Source: Bugulina stolonifera
Taxonomy: Eukaryota; Bryozoa; Gymnolaemata; Cheilostomatida; Bugulidae
DNA length: 64,000 nt
Direction: 5' to 3'
Assembly: GCA_935421135.1 (NCBI GenBank)
Contig: OW285190.1
Span: forward strand, 3,534,001 to 3,598,000
Positions 1-12,250 of the stretch are shown here, one piece after another. Made by a program: the position numbers and the translations under genes. Positions within the stretch are counted from its first letter, which is position 1, and each line of letters begins with the position of its first letter. The notes below the pieces were generated by a model. That model saw only the letters and a program-made list of their open reading frames with translations, was not told where the DNA came from and made no database searches.

Positions 1-1657
1 GTCTATCTGTATACTCATCAATGCACCCTCTGTTTGCCTGATAAATCTACATTCAATGAGTACTGATTCATTTTGAAAGGTCAAAGGTTAGATTATTAAT
101 AGTGAGTAGAGAGTAGATTGGTAATACTGTAATCTGATAGGCTCATACCATCAAGGGATACAGATATCATACATGGTGGCAAGTCAACCTCAACTTGACG
201 ACATCAAACAATTTCTAGCTTCACTCCAGCCAATAAAAAGATAATAATAACGAAGTAAAACCATTCTCACCTGCTAAATTAATATTATCTTTAGCTGTAG
301 TTCTTAGAACTGTTGTTTGTCATTATCGAGAGCAATAATTACTTCCCACATTCTCAGTAGAGGTTAGGGCAATCAAAGGCTATGAATTTGCAACACCAGG
401 TCAGTTTTTATGTCAAAAATAGGCAGCCAACAAACTTGGTCGACTTTGTTATAGACCAGTGGGTATACAGAGATTACATTATTATACATGTATATATAAT
501 TTGTTTATGATATGCATACCATCAGGTTTCACCATAAGCAGCTGGTTCAATCAACGTACATGTGCATGTAACTGTACATGTACATTTACAGTTACATGTA
601 CATGTGCATGTAGATGTACATGTACATGCACATGTAATAGCAATGCGTTATTATAGGAGTTCATTCCGATGCTGTGATCTATTATTTCAACTATTGTATA
701 AATGAGTGATGGCCTTGCCACTCCTTCTTAGCTGCCCACCAGCCTGCTACATGCACCAGATATAACAAAGTCAGCGCAGGAAGCTTTGCCAAAATAAAGC
801 TAGACATGATTTTAGTTAGATCCAAATTATGTTGTGCTAATGGCCATAGAAGAGTAGAAAGTTCCCCCAATACGAAATAAAAGTACATGTACAAACCGAA
901 CCAGGCGTGAAAACAAGGAGATGGAACCGAGCAAGTGTCATTCAGAAATTGGTTCATATCTCCTATTTCACTGCCAAGCATCAAATATACATGTACATAC
1001 AATGTATGCCAAGATGCTATGGCCATCAATTTCTTTGTACTTTCCTGAAAAATGGAATATGGCATTCCTCCGTTTTAATGCATGCATAATTTGAAGTAAA
1101 ACACAACACCTTCAAATTAGCCATCATAGCCCATTATCTAAGCAAGACATTTGACAATCGAATTGGGACTTTATAGGCTCATTTTATATTGAGAGAACTG
1201 TCTTACTATAGTTGTTGACCATGGAGTTTAGAAGCTCGCTTGATGGTCATTGTGTCAGGAATCTAAACTACGTCTCCTGGGCTTCAGGTAGAGCAACCAT
1301 CAGACTAAGCGAAGCAAATGCTCTTCAATGTGAACAGCCATTAGTTGGAATATTATGGTGAACTTCAATTAATGCAATGAACAATCCATTATATACATTA
1401 TATGACAGGAGTTGTGTCCTCTTTATGAGAGCAGAGAAGATAACTCCTAACTAAATTCCTATTCTGCAACGTGTTATGAAACATTTATTGTGAATTAAAC
1501 TTGAACATGTTGCTACTGAGATTACATGTACATGTACAATGTACCTTCCATAAAGGCTGTGTGTTCAGGAAGTGACTGCTACACGTACATGTAGTAGAAT
1601 TTAGAAGTGTATGCTCTAAGCCTAACATTCAACTTGTAGACATGGGTAGTTATGTTA
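1..1657. other. intergenic, no gene recognised
   Basis: AT-rich sequence with scattered TACATGTA words and the palindromic cluster at 553-637. The open frames here (for example 691-1065 on the minus strand) have no recognisable domain, no splice context and no codon bias I can support. I see no RNA gene. Confidence 0.5.
553..637. repeat. dense TACATG/GTACATGT palindromic repeat cluster
   Basis: About 85 bases consist almost wholly of alternating tgtacatg, gtgcatgt and agttacatgt words, many of them self-complementary. An open frame across it is only low-complexity Thr/Cys sequence and is not a gene. The same short word recurs singly across the whole window. Confidence 0.75.
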
Positions 1658-2203
1658 TAGTGCTGTACAGTGTTACGGTATCATTCAGTTTTGAGAAATT
1701 ATCTTCTCTCAATAAAAAGCAGCTGAATTCCTAAATGGAAACCGAAACCAAATGTAAAAGTGTGATTCAATTCAGTTTTTATACTCGTAAATTACATCTA
1801 TCCCATCACCCCTTTAGCCTTTACGCATGCGCATTCTACTTCCTTCAACATCATACTCCAACGTCATCCTTACTATCCATCAACCACAGCTAGCACCATT
1901 GATAATTTGATTTAGTTTTAGTCACTTATACTTACATGTATATCTTTTTCTAATTTAAAAGTTAGTATTAATAGCTACAATTTATTAAATGGAATCGTAG
2001 TAATATTATAGACATCATAGTTAAAAGCGGAGTGTGACAACTCCCAAAATTGAGCATGAAATTAACGATTTGGTTCAGTGTTTTACCATAGTTGGGCAAA
2101 ACTGAAACAAACCACTGAGCAGTAGCGTACAATTTCGGCATCACTCAGTATTTTAGAAAGGCAGTAAAAACTGAAATCAAGCGTGAATCTCAACCATCCA
2201 GCA
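1658..2203. mobile_element. old, diverged hAT-type MITE (same family as 43,675-44,651)
   Basis: The left end, beginning tagtgctgtacagtg and followed by a tcattcagtttt block, matches the left terminus of the better preserved element at 43,675. The right part (about 2,020-2,203, with gtgtgacaactcc, ggttcagtgtttt and a degenerate terminus atccagcacca) matches that element's right end in the same order. Termini are degraded and I could not match an 8-bp target duplication, which fits an older insertion. Non-coding. Boundaries are approximate. Confidence 0.55.
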
Positions 2204-4410
2204 CCATACTTGTCAAGAAGCAAGAACAAGACATCTGGAGAGATAGGAGGGTGGGGGGGGCATCACACTGTGATAAATCATGATGTCTCAATGGATGGAA
2301 TGTGGAATTCGGTTGAAGTCGGTACTTTCCCCATGATAAACCAAAAACATGTTAGATGCCCAATAAGACATGTAATAGAATAATAATATTTTACTAATCC
2401 ATTTAGCTAATTACATGTACATGTAAGTAGTGTATAGTCACCAATTAATTTGTATACAGAGAGTGGTTTGCACTAGGTTGCCAGGTTTACCACCTGTAGT
2501 AGCCATGTCTAAGAATCTTTTACCATTTCCCAAACAGTGCAGATTATACCTGAGACAAAAGAAGTTTAACAGAAGTTTTGGAGATTAGAGTAATTACCAG
2601 TAGACTGAAGAGCTCTCTGTGGTATGAGGGCGTGTGTCTGCCCTCCCTTCTTTGCTACATCCATCATCTCCGCCACAGACCTCTTCCATCTCCAACACTT
2701 CTGATGTCAACAAGTTTGGCAACTAATCCCAGATTAAACTTTCTCCTAACAATACAACTACATGATAAGTGCATTCAGATGGAAGTACATCTTTTGTTTT
2801 GGGGAAATAAACAATTGTTATTTTAATTACACAGTCACAGTAGAGTATGCTTATGCCATCTTGTGCAACATATACAAGAGGATGTAGAAATCACCATTGT
2901 GATGTGTTGCTAAGGATTAGTGTGGTCTGCTCTCAAGAGGCTGCGCTGTAGACAGACCCTGGGAAGTTAGGAGATAGATACCAGACTATGAGGAGTTACT
3001 GGTTACAGTGGAGGTGCTAGCTGGAAGCTGGGTTTTTTAACTTTTTTCTAGCTGAAGAAACAAAAAATAAATATTTTAATAATAGTGAAGTTTGCCTCAA
3101 AATGCCAGTTGATTTTATTTTGACTATCATTTCCCATTTCCTGTCCAAATTAAATATCAATTTGTCTCAACTAAGGGATTGCTTTTCAGAGATACCAATA
3201 AGTTTAACATGTAATACAATGTACAATGTACATTCCCGTAGATACATTGTGCAATGTATATACTATATAGACATATGACTTTAGCATTACTAGTGTGACA
3301 CCTTTACACTAACATCCTGTAGACATTTTCATCTAATGCATGTAGGCCTGTGCTACATGTACAACCATGTGTGTAACATACAGTATAATGGTGATAGTAT
3401 AATTTCTGTTATAAACACGCTAATCTGTCATCAAGTTCAAAATGGCTAAAACACTCAATGTATTTATGTATTTATGTTATGTGTGACACAGTTTTGTAAT
3501 ACATGTACTTGTAACCCGTGCAACACTTATAAAAAATATGTAACATTACTTTCAAATATGTATATGCATGTCGTGTATTATCCATAGGTTATTGTACCAT
3601 AAGCGCGTACCATGCCTTCCGCTGATAGGCTGCCAGTTGTGTACTGCTTATACTCTCTCATTAATGTCATCTTAAAATATGAATAATGGAATATCAAAGC
3701 AAAAATATGCACATGTGCATATTGCTATACAGACTATTACAGGTACAATATTACAGTGTATATTCATATATCTAGATGGTATAGAGCACACACACCGGAG
3801 TTGGGGGGGGGGGGGGGCGGTCTTATACATAGAAATGAGCAATGGCATTTCCTGTGAACATATCCATGTTATTTATAGGAGTCTTGACTTGTGAGTATTT
3901 CCAAATTAAATGTGTGAAAGGTTTAGTGAAGATTCAGTAAGACTTAGTTCATTCAGCACAAGCACTAAACACAGCACACATAGAGATGGGCAGATGGGTA
4001 GATGCTAGTGGGGAACCAAAGCTATTCGCTGTTTGATTACCAGTTGATACGGAGATGAGGCAGGAAATGGAGGGGTAATCACATGACATCCTATGTCGGA
4101 ACACTCTGAGCAGGATACACTGTTCTATTTACAGAGCACACAGAAAAATAGTGGAAGAGATGACCTCACTTGTTAACCCGCTATGTTTCTCATTCATTTC
4201 CACAATATTAGATAATATTATTGTTCTGATGATACAATATAGCTGATTGGTTGACTTGTCTGTGGATTACTGCAGGGATTAATGTCAAACAGGCACACTT
4301 CTGCCATGTGGAGATAACTAATGACTCTTTCATAATAGATAATCTCCATTCAAGCCACCTTTTTATGGATAATCTCGTGTATTAACAATAGGAGGAGGAG
4401 TAAGTTAACC
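2204..4410. other. intergenic, no gene recognised
   Basis: AT-rich and non-coding as far as I can see. It contains a poly-G run near 3,803-3,818 and several TACATGTA words. The only open frames are short and featureless. It leads into the repeats and promoter of the metalloprotease gene. Confidence 0.45.
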
Positions 4411-4525
4411 ACAGGCACATGTCTTTATGTGTCAGTTTAGCTGCAGGCACATGTCTTTATGTGTCAGTTTAGCTGCAGGCACATGTCTTTATGTGTCAGT
4501 TTAGCTGCAGGCACATGTCCGTGTG
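4411..4525. repeat. 32-bp tandem repeat upstream of the metalloprotease promoter
   Basis: The unit, about 32 bp and containing ggcacatgtctttatgtgtc followed by agtttagctgca, is present three times, with a decayed fourth copy and a partial leading copy. It ends about 70 bp before the TATA box of the downstream gene, so it lies where proximal enhancer elements would be; a regulatory role is only inferred. Confidence 0.8.
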
Positions 4526-4590
4526 TGTCTGCAGAAAGATGTAAGTCACCACAGGTATTGTCTAACATTATGAAGGCTTCCTGCCACTAA

Positions 4591-4684
4591 GGGTATATAA
4601 ATGGAGGCTGAGGTGGTAGGCGGTCATTCTAAAGAGAGATAGTGAGCCTTGTTCTCTGCACTCGAGAGCTGTGCCAAGATAAAG
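4591..4684 (+). promoter_or_regulatory. TATA promoter and 5' UTR exon of the metalloprotease gene
   Basis: A strong TATA box (gggtatataaatgg) starts near 4,591. About 30 bases later transcription could begin (about 4,625), giving a short untranslated exon that ends with a good donor (gataaag then gtaatt, about 4,684). The first coding exon is preceded by an acceptor (ttgtag) at 5,208, so the UTR appears to be split by an intron of about 0.5 kb. Transcription start and UTR splice are inferred from sequence only. Confidence 0.6.
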
Positions 4685-5208
4685 GTAATTTTAGCAAAGG
4701 TAAATTTTAAAAGTAGAATTCAGTAGAAATTCTTAATAATTAATTGGTTGATAAATATTATTATAATTTATTTTCTTCACGCTGTGGAGTACTTTGTACA
4801 TAAAGGAAAAGTACAAGTACATTACACAAATATAAATAACTACCATTTCGGTTTGAATAGAGTTAATGCTAAATAGTCATAGCTATTTATTTCAGCATAA
4901 CCTGCAGAAAGCATACTAGACTTGTGACACTGTCTTCAAAATATTCAACATAGAAATTTACTCCAGAATTGTTTGTAGGCTTATTAAGAATAAATATAAT
5001 CATTCCCAAAAATAATTTACAAACCTACATGTAATTATCATCCTGTCACGATAGTTTAATTGTTATAAGACGTGCTGTTAAACCAAGTATTGGATAAAGA
5101 AATTGAAATTAATGTCGTATTAGTTACATACGGTATTTCATCAATCACCATGATCTCTACTTGAATTATACACATGAATACATTTTAATACATTTTAATA
5201 CTTTGTAG

Positions 5209-7593
5209 ATGAGTATCAGTTGCAAGGTTTCAACTTTCTCCCTTTGGCTTCTCCTATTGGTCGTAATTCTGCAATGTTCTCCTGCGACATCTAGAGCGGT
5301 AGCAGTAAGTACTTCACATTGTATATACATGTACCAGTGACATCTAAAGTAGTAGCAGTAAGTACATGTAGGCCTACATGTACATGTTTATAGCTAGTGT
5401 AGGCAATTTAACATAACTATTCAACTGTATAATATATTATCGTAGCTCAGACGTTTGCAACAAAATTATATTTATTTTCCAATAAAGAGAATATATTATT
5501 TGAAAGTGATAGGTAGTACCATGAATTAAAAAGTATGCACTCCATGTAACAAGGTCATCTCAAGGTCATCTCAAGATTTAAATTGTACAAGTTTGTAACT
5601 AGTTTAAAATTATTTTGAACAATATTATCGTATATAAAATACATGGTATGTATACATGGTTTCATCAGGGAAAGACAACACCCTAATGACATTACATGAT
5701 CATGTACGGAATAGATGTAACCCACTACATGTAGTTAGAATTACCGAGACTTATTAAGCATCGTCTGCACATTATTTTGTTCAATTGAAGGAGGAAGAGC
5801 TGCACAGAGATAAGAGATGGACTAGACTCGGTAAGGAGTTGTGGGATCAAATGCCAATCACTGTCAACTTCAAGGAGTACCTGCCAGTCTTCACTCCCTG
5901 GCAGCAACTCAAGGTGCTCCACGAGTGCACTCAGGTGAGACTACTAGTTCTGAGAAATGAGATTAGGGGCGGTTATAAACTCACCCTTTTATTATCCATC
6001 TATCTGAATGGAACTAAATGCACATGACAGGGTACCCCATTACTACATATAGAGAATATGATATGATGTGATGTAATGTGATAGGATATAACATGGCGTG
6101 ACCTGAAATAACGTGAAGTAACGTGAAGTGACGTGAAGTGATGTGATGTGTTGTGATATGATATAGTGCTACGCAACATTTTGTCATTTGCACCTTTCTC
6201 AATAGGCATTAAGAGGCCGTAAAGTATGAACTACATGTACACACATTGTATTTTGGATCACAAGTCTGTTGGCCGCTTATTTCTTGTACGGCTAAAAAAC
6301 ATGAAGTAACTAGGACTATTCCCAATCCATGTTTGAACAGCAATTACTCGCCTCTATATTGCCATAGACAGCTGTGGTTTTACAACATTCTTCCTCAGGA
6401 GAGAAACATCTTGTGGACAAGATTCACAGCTTCATTTCCTGTCACTATTCCTGTTGCAGCACTTCACTATCAATGGAAAGCTCTGGTTTAAGATTCTGCA
6501 GAAAGATGCCAAAGCAGACGTATCCATATACTTTGACCACTTTGACGGTTACAAGAGGAACGGTCAGTATGGAATTGGGGAGGAGCCCAAACCAGGAAGA
6601 ACTTCCTGGATTCGTCTAGAAAGAGAGGAAAATTGGAAACTTCGCAGGTCGTCTAGAGGCACAGCAAACAGAGGTGAGTTCTTTATGTAACCTAGATCTG
6701 AGCAAGCCAGATTAAAGTACACAAGTACTGTAACTGGTAGAACAATGGTCACACAATAATTCAACATGACAGCTCATTCTAACCAACGATAGACTGGATG
6801 TGATAATGCATGATTCTATCAAATGTATTTTTCAAGTTAAAGCCAAAATCTGTATTCTACCAACTAAGTTAGAGATTGGTGTGAGTATATTGCAAGTTTG
6901 TGAGGAATAACTTTTTCCTGTGCACCACCATAATGTTTCAACGCCGTCATATTATGTGTTGGAATTTAGGTAAAATATATTATTTATTCCAAACTAAAAA
7001 TTTTCAATCTAAAGATAACAAATTAAATGCACGTACTGCTATTATATATTAAAATACTAGTCTTTGGCTGGTAATATAAACCTTAATGCATTTCTGTTAA
7101 CACTGTTGTCTGATTTTGGTCTGCAGGTAAACCAGTGTCTTTCAAGTTCACATTGTGCCATGAATTAGGACACACTCTCGGACTAAACCACTCCAAAGAC
7201 AAGAACAGTTTGATGTATGCTTACAATACAGGCCAGAGTGATCACAAACTTGACCAGGATACCAAAGCTGGATTAAGGGCTCTCTATGGATCAAAGAACC
7301 CACAGGTATAGAGCATGGTGTTTTACAGTGAGAACTGTGCTGTGCTTATACATGCACCTGCACTATTAGTTTCTTGTACACTTGCTAGAAAGGGACAAAG
7401 CCTTTCTTACTAAAATTCGGTTCCATGATTTTTATATGCATGTTTTTTCAATTTATATGAATACGTGTAGCATTAAAAGCCAATTGAGTTGTTTAAGGTG
7501 TAATCCATGTGAGCCAACCATAACATTTGCATATTATTGTAACAAAGTTTGGTTCTAATGAAGTGTTTTTATTTTGAACAGATCAGAGGCTGA
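5209..7593 (+). CDS. minimal secreted matrixin (matrix metalloproteinase-like), 5 exons
   Basis: Exons 5209-5304, 5791-5934, 6460-6673, 7127-7305 and 7582-7593 join in phase with GT..AG introns to about 214 residues. Exon 1 is a hydrophobic signal peptide (residues 1 to about 30). Exon 4 carries the zinc motif HELGHTLGLNHS, the matrixin HExGHxxGxxH-S/T signature with three His ligands and the catalytic Glu, and a Met-turn (SLMYAY) about a dozen residues later. Such enzymes cleave extracellular matrix or cell-surface proteins. Compared with ordinary MMPs it is very short: I see no propeptide cysteine switch (PRCGxPD), no furin site and no hemopexin domain, and the last exon adds only three residues. 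The first 48 residues after the signal peptide may replace the prodomain. A TATA promoter lies upstream. Family assignment is firm; substrate and activation are unknown. A signal-only start at 5209 is favoured because ATG directly follows an acceptor site. Confidence 0.85.
6058..6165. repeat. degenerate gtgaagtgac/gtgatgt simple repeat in metalloprotease intron 2
   Basis: About 100 bases of imperfect 5- and 10-bp units such as gtgatgt and acgtgaagt. Open frames over it on the minus strand are repetitive Ser/His/Thr sequence and were not taken as genes. Confidence 0.7.
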
Positions 7594-8244
7594 AGACCCA
7601 CCTCCAATACACACTCATTCATCTCGTCCAAAGTACCCAGACACCGCCAAAACTTTCATGAATAGAATAATGTGCACAACTATATCAAAGTGCCTCTATA
7701 AAAGGAAAGTGGAGAATTGATCAAATTCCGCCGTCGCTTATAGGGAATTCATTACACATACTTCATGTATTCTGTTCATAATCTCACAGTTCATTGTAAA
7801 ACAATATTTTTCATTCATAATTGTATATAATATTGTATATTTCTCCATAGCCTTTATACAGCACAGTATTGTACATGAATTTATAGGAAGTAAACATTTT
7901 TATTCTTTGTTATGTTTTTTGCATTAAATTATTAAAATATATAATATATATAATCATGATCTAATATTATTGTCGCACACACGTAGGCCATCCACACATC
8001 GATATACATGTGAAGTGTAGACCACAACAATCTAACTATTCTATAATCATAGAAATGATAACATTATGCAACGCGTACATTGTACAAATTACAATTTCTA
8101 TTGTCTCCACAATCACTTAGCGATTATCTACACAATCACTTAGCAATTATCACCTTCTCAGTAATTTATGCTCTCCCACATTGTGTGATGCCACTAGAGA
8201 GTCATCTCCACTTTTATTTGGATCAAATAACTTGTATAGGATTT
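7594..8244. other. metalloprotease 3' UTR and intergenic spacer
   Basis: AT-rich sequence after the stop codon. Possible poly(A) signals of the attaaa type lie near 7,924-7,935. I see no further gene before the SINE. Confidence 0.45.
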
Positions 8245-8255
8245 CCAATAATCAT

Positions 8256-8534
8256 AATAACAAAAAACTCACCAGGCTTATACTCCCTGGCGTGACCAGC
8301 CCCTAGCAGCTCTCACTGCCAGGGGCCAGTGCTGGCCAACTCCCTGTGAGAAGAGGCCAAGATGACATGACCTTTTTTGGCAGAGGTAGAGGAGTTTGCC
8401 TTGAAGCCAAGGACTTTTGAGGCACAGGAGCAATTATGGCTGGATGCCCTTCCTAACACCACCGTGACTGAGATTCAAACCTGGGACCTTCAGTATAAAG
8501 GTTCAGCATTCTAACTACTAGGCCACGGCTGCTC
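8256..8534 (-). mobile_element. tRNA-derived SINE, full-length-looking, with target duplication
   Basis: Read on the minus strand it begins gggagcagccgtggcctag. An A-box-like tRNA promoter (tggcctagtagttagaatgc) is followed by a B-box-like element (ggttcgaat type: ggtttgaat) and a tRNA-unrelated body containing ggaagggcatccagcc. It is flanked by the direct repeat ccaataatcat at 8,245-8,255 and 8,535-8,545, the expected LINE-mediated target duplication. A second partial copy lies at about 36,965-37,135 in the opposite orientation. Confidence 0.75.
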
Positions 8535-8545
8535 CCAATAATCAT

Positions 8546-10379
8546 GATACATACATGCAGCATTATTACAGTGTACTTCCAGTCACACCTTATAGCTTCC
8601 GCTGAGATAATTGGGACCCATAATTTCCGTCTGTTTCCATTTCTCCAATTTAATTATAAGCTACAGAATAAAACATTTCATAGCACAAGCTTTAATTGTC
8701 TTCTTATGACTTATTAGCAGATTAATCATCTTTTATTTTCCTTAATTACATTGTAAATCTTGCATTTCAAGCTCATAACAGAATTTACAAAACTCAAAAC
8801 CATAATCTTATGCGCAAGAACTCTATTCACGCTATGTGCTGTTTTCTTACAAGGGAATGTATTTATAAACAGTTTGTGTAATCTTATGCTGGCAGCAACC
8901 CATTTAGTTCGTCAGCGGCTGACTTGTATACAACTGAATACCCATACATCAACTTTAGCACAATTCATATTGACCACTCAACAGGGGAGTCAATTCTGGC
9001 AAAAAGCATTTTATTAGATATTGCTTATGCTACAATGTGGCACAACTCCAATAGTGTGTCGATTCCGTGTTTGGCTGAGTTGGCGTTCTCATAGAATACT
9101 CATAGAAAATGCCCCAGTATGAGTTGGCTTTAATAGTACACTGTAGAAACACTACAGGATTATGGGATAACTACAACATGAAGTACTAATTTATACGCAG
9201 CATGTATCAAGTTTTAATGTTCATTTGGTTACAGCAGAGAACTACACTTCTGCAAAAGTATTGGTAGCCTATTAAATAATAATTAATATTATCACATTGA
9301 ATAGTAGAGGTAGAACGATGGTCGAGAAATCTTGAGTACCGTCTTGAGTTATCTCGTCACAAAAGTCGTCTGGAGATGGTAATTAGTGTTTGAAACTGGA
9401 AAACAACTACCACAAATCAGTCTTTATTTATAGTAAATTAATAAATAATAATCAGCAATAAATTTATGAAATAGAAAATTATTATCCAATTGCTTAATCG
9501 AGCTGATTAGTTTGAAACTACCTACATGTACGTTCCCAGCACTGATTTCCTAGTAATAGCAGTGCAGCTACTAGTCGATCACTGCATATACATGTACATG
9601 TAGAATTACTAATGGATTTCAATCGACTCTCCCATATGCAATGTGATGTCTAAACTAAAAGTTGTCTACTCATGGGATTATTTCAGTAATGGAAGCATAA
9701 CTCCCTACTAGCTGTCAAATTACACTATATCTATTGTACTCATGTACTGTAGTTTAACACAGTCATGTACATGTACATGTGTTATATATTCCATATTAAT
9801 AATACATGTCACTTGTCTTCTGCTGATCCTTTATTGAAATGCATAGCCACAATTGATATGATACGAACCATAATTACAAAATATAAATAGTTTGTAGAAT
9901 AGCTATTGAAACTATTGGAGCTCTAACATGCAAATATATAAAATTTGGAGAAATTTTTAGGTGAAGTCAGTTAAATCCTAAAACCCTGTCTTGTCTCAAA
10001 TTTTGAAGAAGTAGTGTCTCGAACCTCATCGAACTCAAAAATACTGTCTCCTTCCACCTCTATTGAAGAGCTGAAGTCTACGTCTAGCCCAGATTCTAGT
10101 TAACTGATAGTATTAAGAAGGAGACACTTAGTGTCCTCCTCTCATACCAAACTAGCTACATTACAATGACTACAGATACAACTTGCCCTGCAGATGGTCA
10201 TGGCTTTGTGGAGAAACTGTTACAGCTCTCTATCCAGCCAGCTGCCACAGCTATGCTATAGATTTACAGGAGTTTAGCACAAAGCAGTATTCCTCAGTGG
10301 ACTGACAATCTACTATCAAAACTGAAGATTTTTAAAATTGATTTTTAGTTAGGTACTAAAGAACAGACTAGAAGGAAAT
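8546..10379. other. intergenic, no gene recognised
   Basis: AT-rich, with scattered TACATGTA words (for example 9,590-9,602 and 9,764-9,780). The open frame at 8,760-9,017 shows no domain and no splice or promoter context. Promoter sequence for the zinc-finger gene should lie just before 10,380, but no TATA box stands out. Confidence 0.45.
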
Positions 10380-11343
10380 ATGGCAGATTTCTCCATAGAA
10401 GAAGAACCAGGTCGATGTCAACAGAACTTAGATGAGGTGAGAATAAACATACCGACGTATGGTGCAGTGTAAATAATGTCTGACATGTACATGTACGTAC
10501 GTCTTAGTCGCACCGTTAGTCCTTTACACACACACGCAAATTATTTACTTGAATGCACTGTTTCTGTTTGTTTCATAGGTGTCAGATGAACCGACTATGG
10601 AGATGCTACGCTGCAGTTTAGAAAATCCCACAAAGGATTTAAATATCCAGTTACTGTATAAATCGATGGGTTTTAGTTTTGCAAACAATATATTACCAGA
10701 ATCTGAATTGGAAGATTTATCAGCAGTGGAGACTTTAGCTCCTCTACCGATTGCTGTCCCTACTGGTGTCTTACCACTAGTTGGCTGTTCCTGCGGGAAA
10801 CCAGGAGGTCTGAAAAGGGTAACTGACAATTCAAGCTCTTGCACATGGTGTAAACGCCTGCAATGTCTTCAGTGCGGTGAAGACTTTGCAACCTCAAAGG
10901 CACTTGAACGCCATTTGAATCGCAAAGATCATTTATTAAATGAAGTTGAGGTTACGACGGAACACAAGAATCGGCCACTTGATCAATCACCCACATGGAA
11001 ACCACATTCCTCAGATATACAGCTCTTACATTGTGGAATGTGTAAGTTTGGAGATCCTGAACGTACGTATAAACTCGGTCAGTATTTGAGCAAATGCTTG
11101 AGCTGTGAGTCGTACATCTGCTTAGTCTGTGGCTACGCCATCCAGTGGTACTGGGATATAGAGCTACACAACACCAGAGTTGATCATCACGTACAGCTGA
11201 GTGATGCAGCCAATAAGAACAATACACTCGCCAAGAAATGGTGTCCAACGTGTAAAAAAGAAGGCTCGGCTAAACAATTCTGGGACTGCTTAAGAGAAAC
11301 CCGTTTTGTTACTTATTGTAAATGTTGCCACAAGGAACTGTAG
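10380..11343 (+). CDS. Cys/His-rich zinc-finger protein, 2 exons, function unknown
   Basis: Exon 1 (10380-10436, 19 codons) starts at ATG and ends in a GTGAGA donor. Exon 2 (10579-11343) follows a ttcatag acceptor in phase and runs to a TAG, giving about 273 residues. The N-terminal third is acidic and without motif. The rest carries one clear C2H2 finger (CLQCGEDF...HLNRKDH spacing C-x2-C-x12-H-x4-H) and a second looser one (CLVCGY...H-x5-H). Around them lie CxC/CxxC knuckles (CSCG, CTWC, CGMC, CLSC, CPTC, CKCC) that would bind further zinc ions, so the C-terminal 180 residues are probably one multi-zinc fold. DNA, RNA or protein binding are all possible. I do not recognise a named family. 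Confidence 0.75.
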
Positions 11344-12130
11344 AATATACAAGTATTGAAAATATTGCTCTCTTTGATTCCGATCAACCAGACGTCTGCA
11401 CGAATACGAGTTGTGGAATGAATCTCCTATCTAACTGCTTATATAACATTTCTATCTAGAGTCCAGCAGATCCATGCGCATCTGCTTCACTAAACGCATA
11501 TTCTCACTTCATATTTTAATCTGGCATGGCCAAGTTTTTACCGTAATTTTATCTAGTGTGCAATGTAGTACTAATAAAAACTCCTGTGTCAATGATGGAT
11601 CGTATTTTATACCATGTGTTAAAACATTTCATAGCTTTCTATCCATTATTTTAAAGTGTTTTAGATATACATTATATTTTATAGCATTGGTCCACTAAAT
11701 ACTAGCAGTAATATATACAATGTAATGTAGAAGTAGTAGGTAGTAGGTAGTAGCCAGTAGGTAGTAGCCGAATAACAGCACTAATAATATTGATTACTAA
11801 TGCTTGGCAAATTTATTTATTATTAAAACACTTGTGCGTATTATAGCATATTATAGCACACCACAAAAATATGATTACTTGCGTAAGTGGAGTAATGTTA
11901 TAAAAGCATCATAGTCACTTTGGACAAATAAACAGAAAAAAAGTAGTCATTATGCGTAAAACTGTGCAAAAATATCAAATATGGTTGAGCTGACCCAATT
12001 AACAACATTAGTGTTGATAATGAATTATAATATTAATTGTGCTAAACAGTATATCAATAGTATGTAGAGGAAAGAACACATCAATATAGACGGAGTTAAT
12101 GTTGTTGAAATAATGTAGATTTTGGCCAAC
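11344..12130. other. intergenic between two converging genes
   Basis: 3' flank of the zinc-finger gene and of the minus-strand ABCA gene. It includes a gtagtag simple repeat at about 11,728-11,770. The open frame at 11,474-11,698 has no recognisable feature. Confidence 0.45.
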
Positions 12131-12240
12131 AGCCTTAAAGCTTATGTATGCTTATCAATAGCCTTAGAGCTATGTATGCCTACCAGTAGCTCTAGAGCTA
12201 TGTATGCCTATCAGTAGCTCTAGTTCTATGTATGCTTATA
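12131..12240. repeat. about 37-bp tandem repeat directly 3' of the ABCA stop codon
   Basis: Three to four copies of a unit containing tagagctatgtatgcctat and cagtagctc. It starts about 10 bases beyond the ABCA stop and so lies in its 3' UTR if that is transcribed. Confidence 0.75.
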
Positions 12241-12250
12241 AAAGGTGAAA

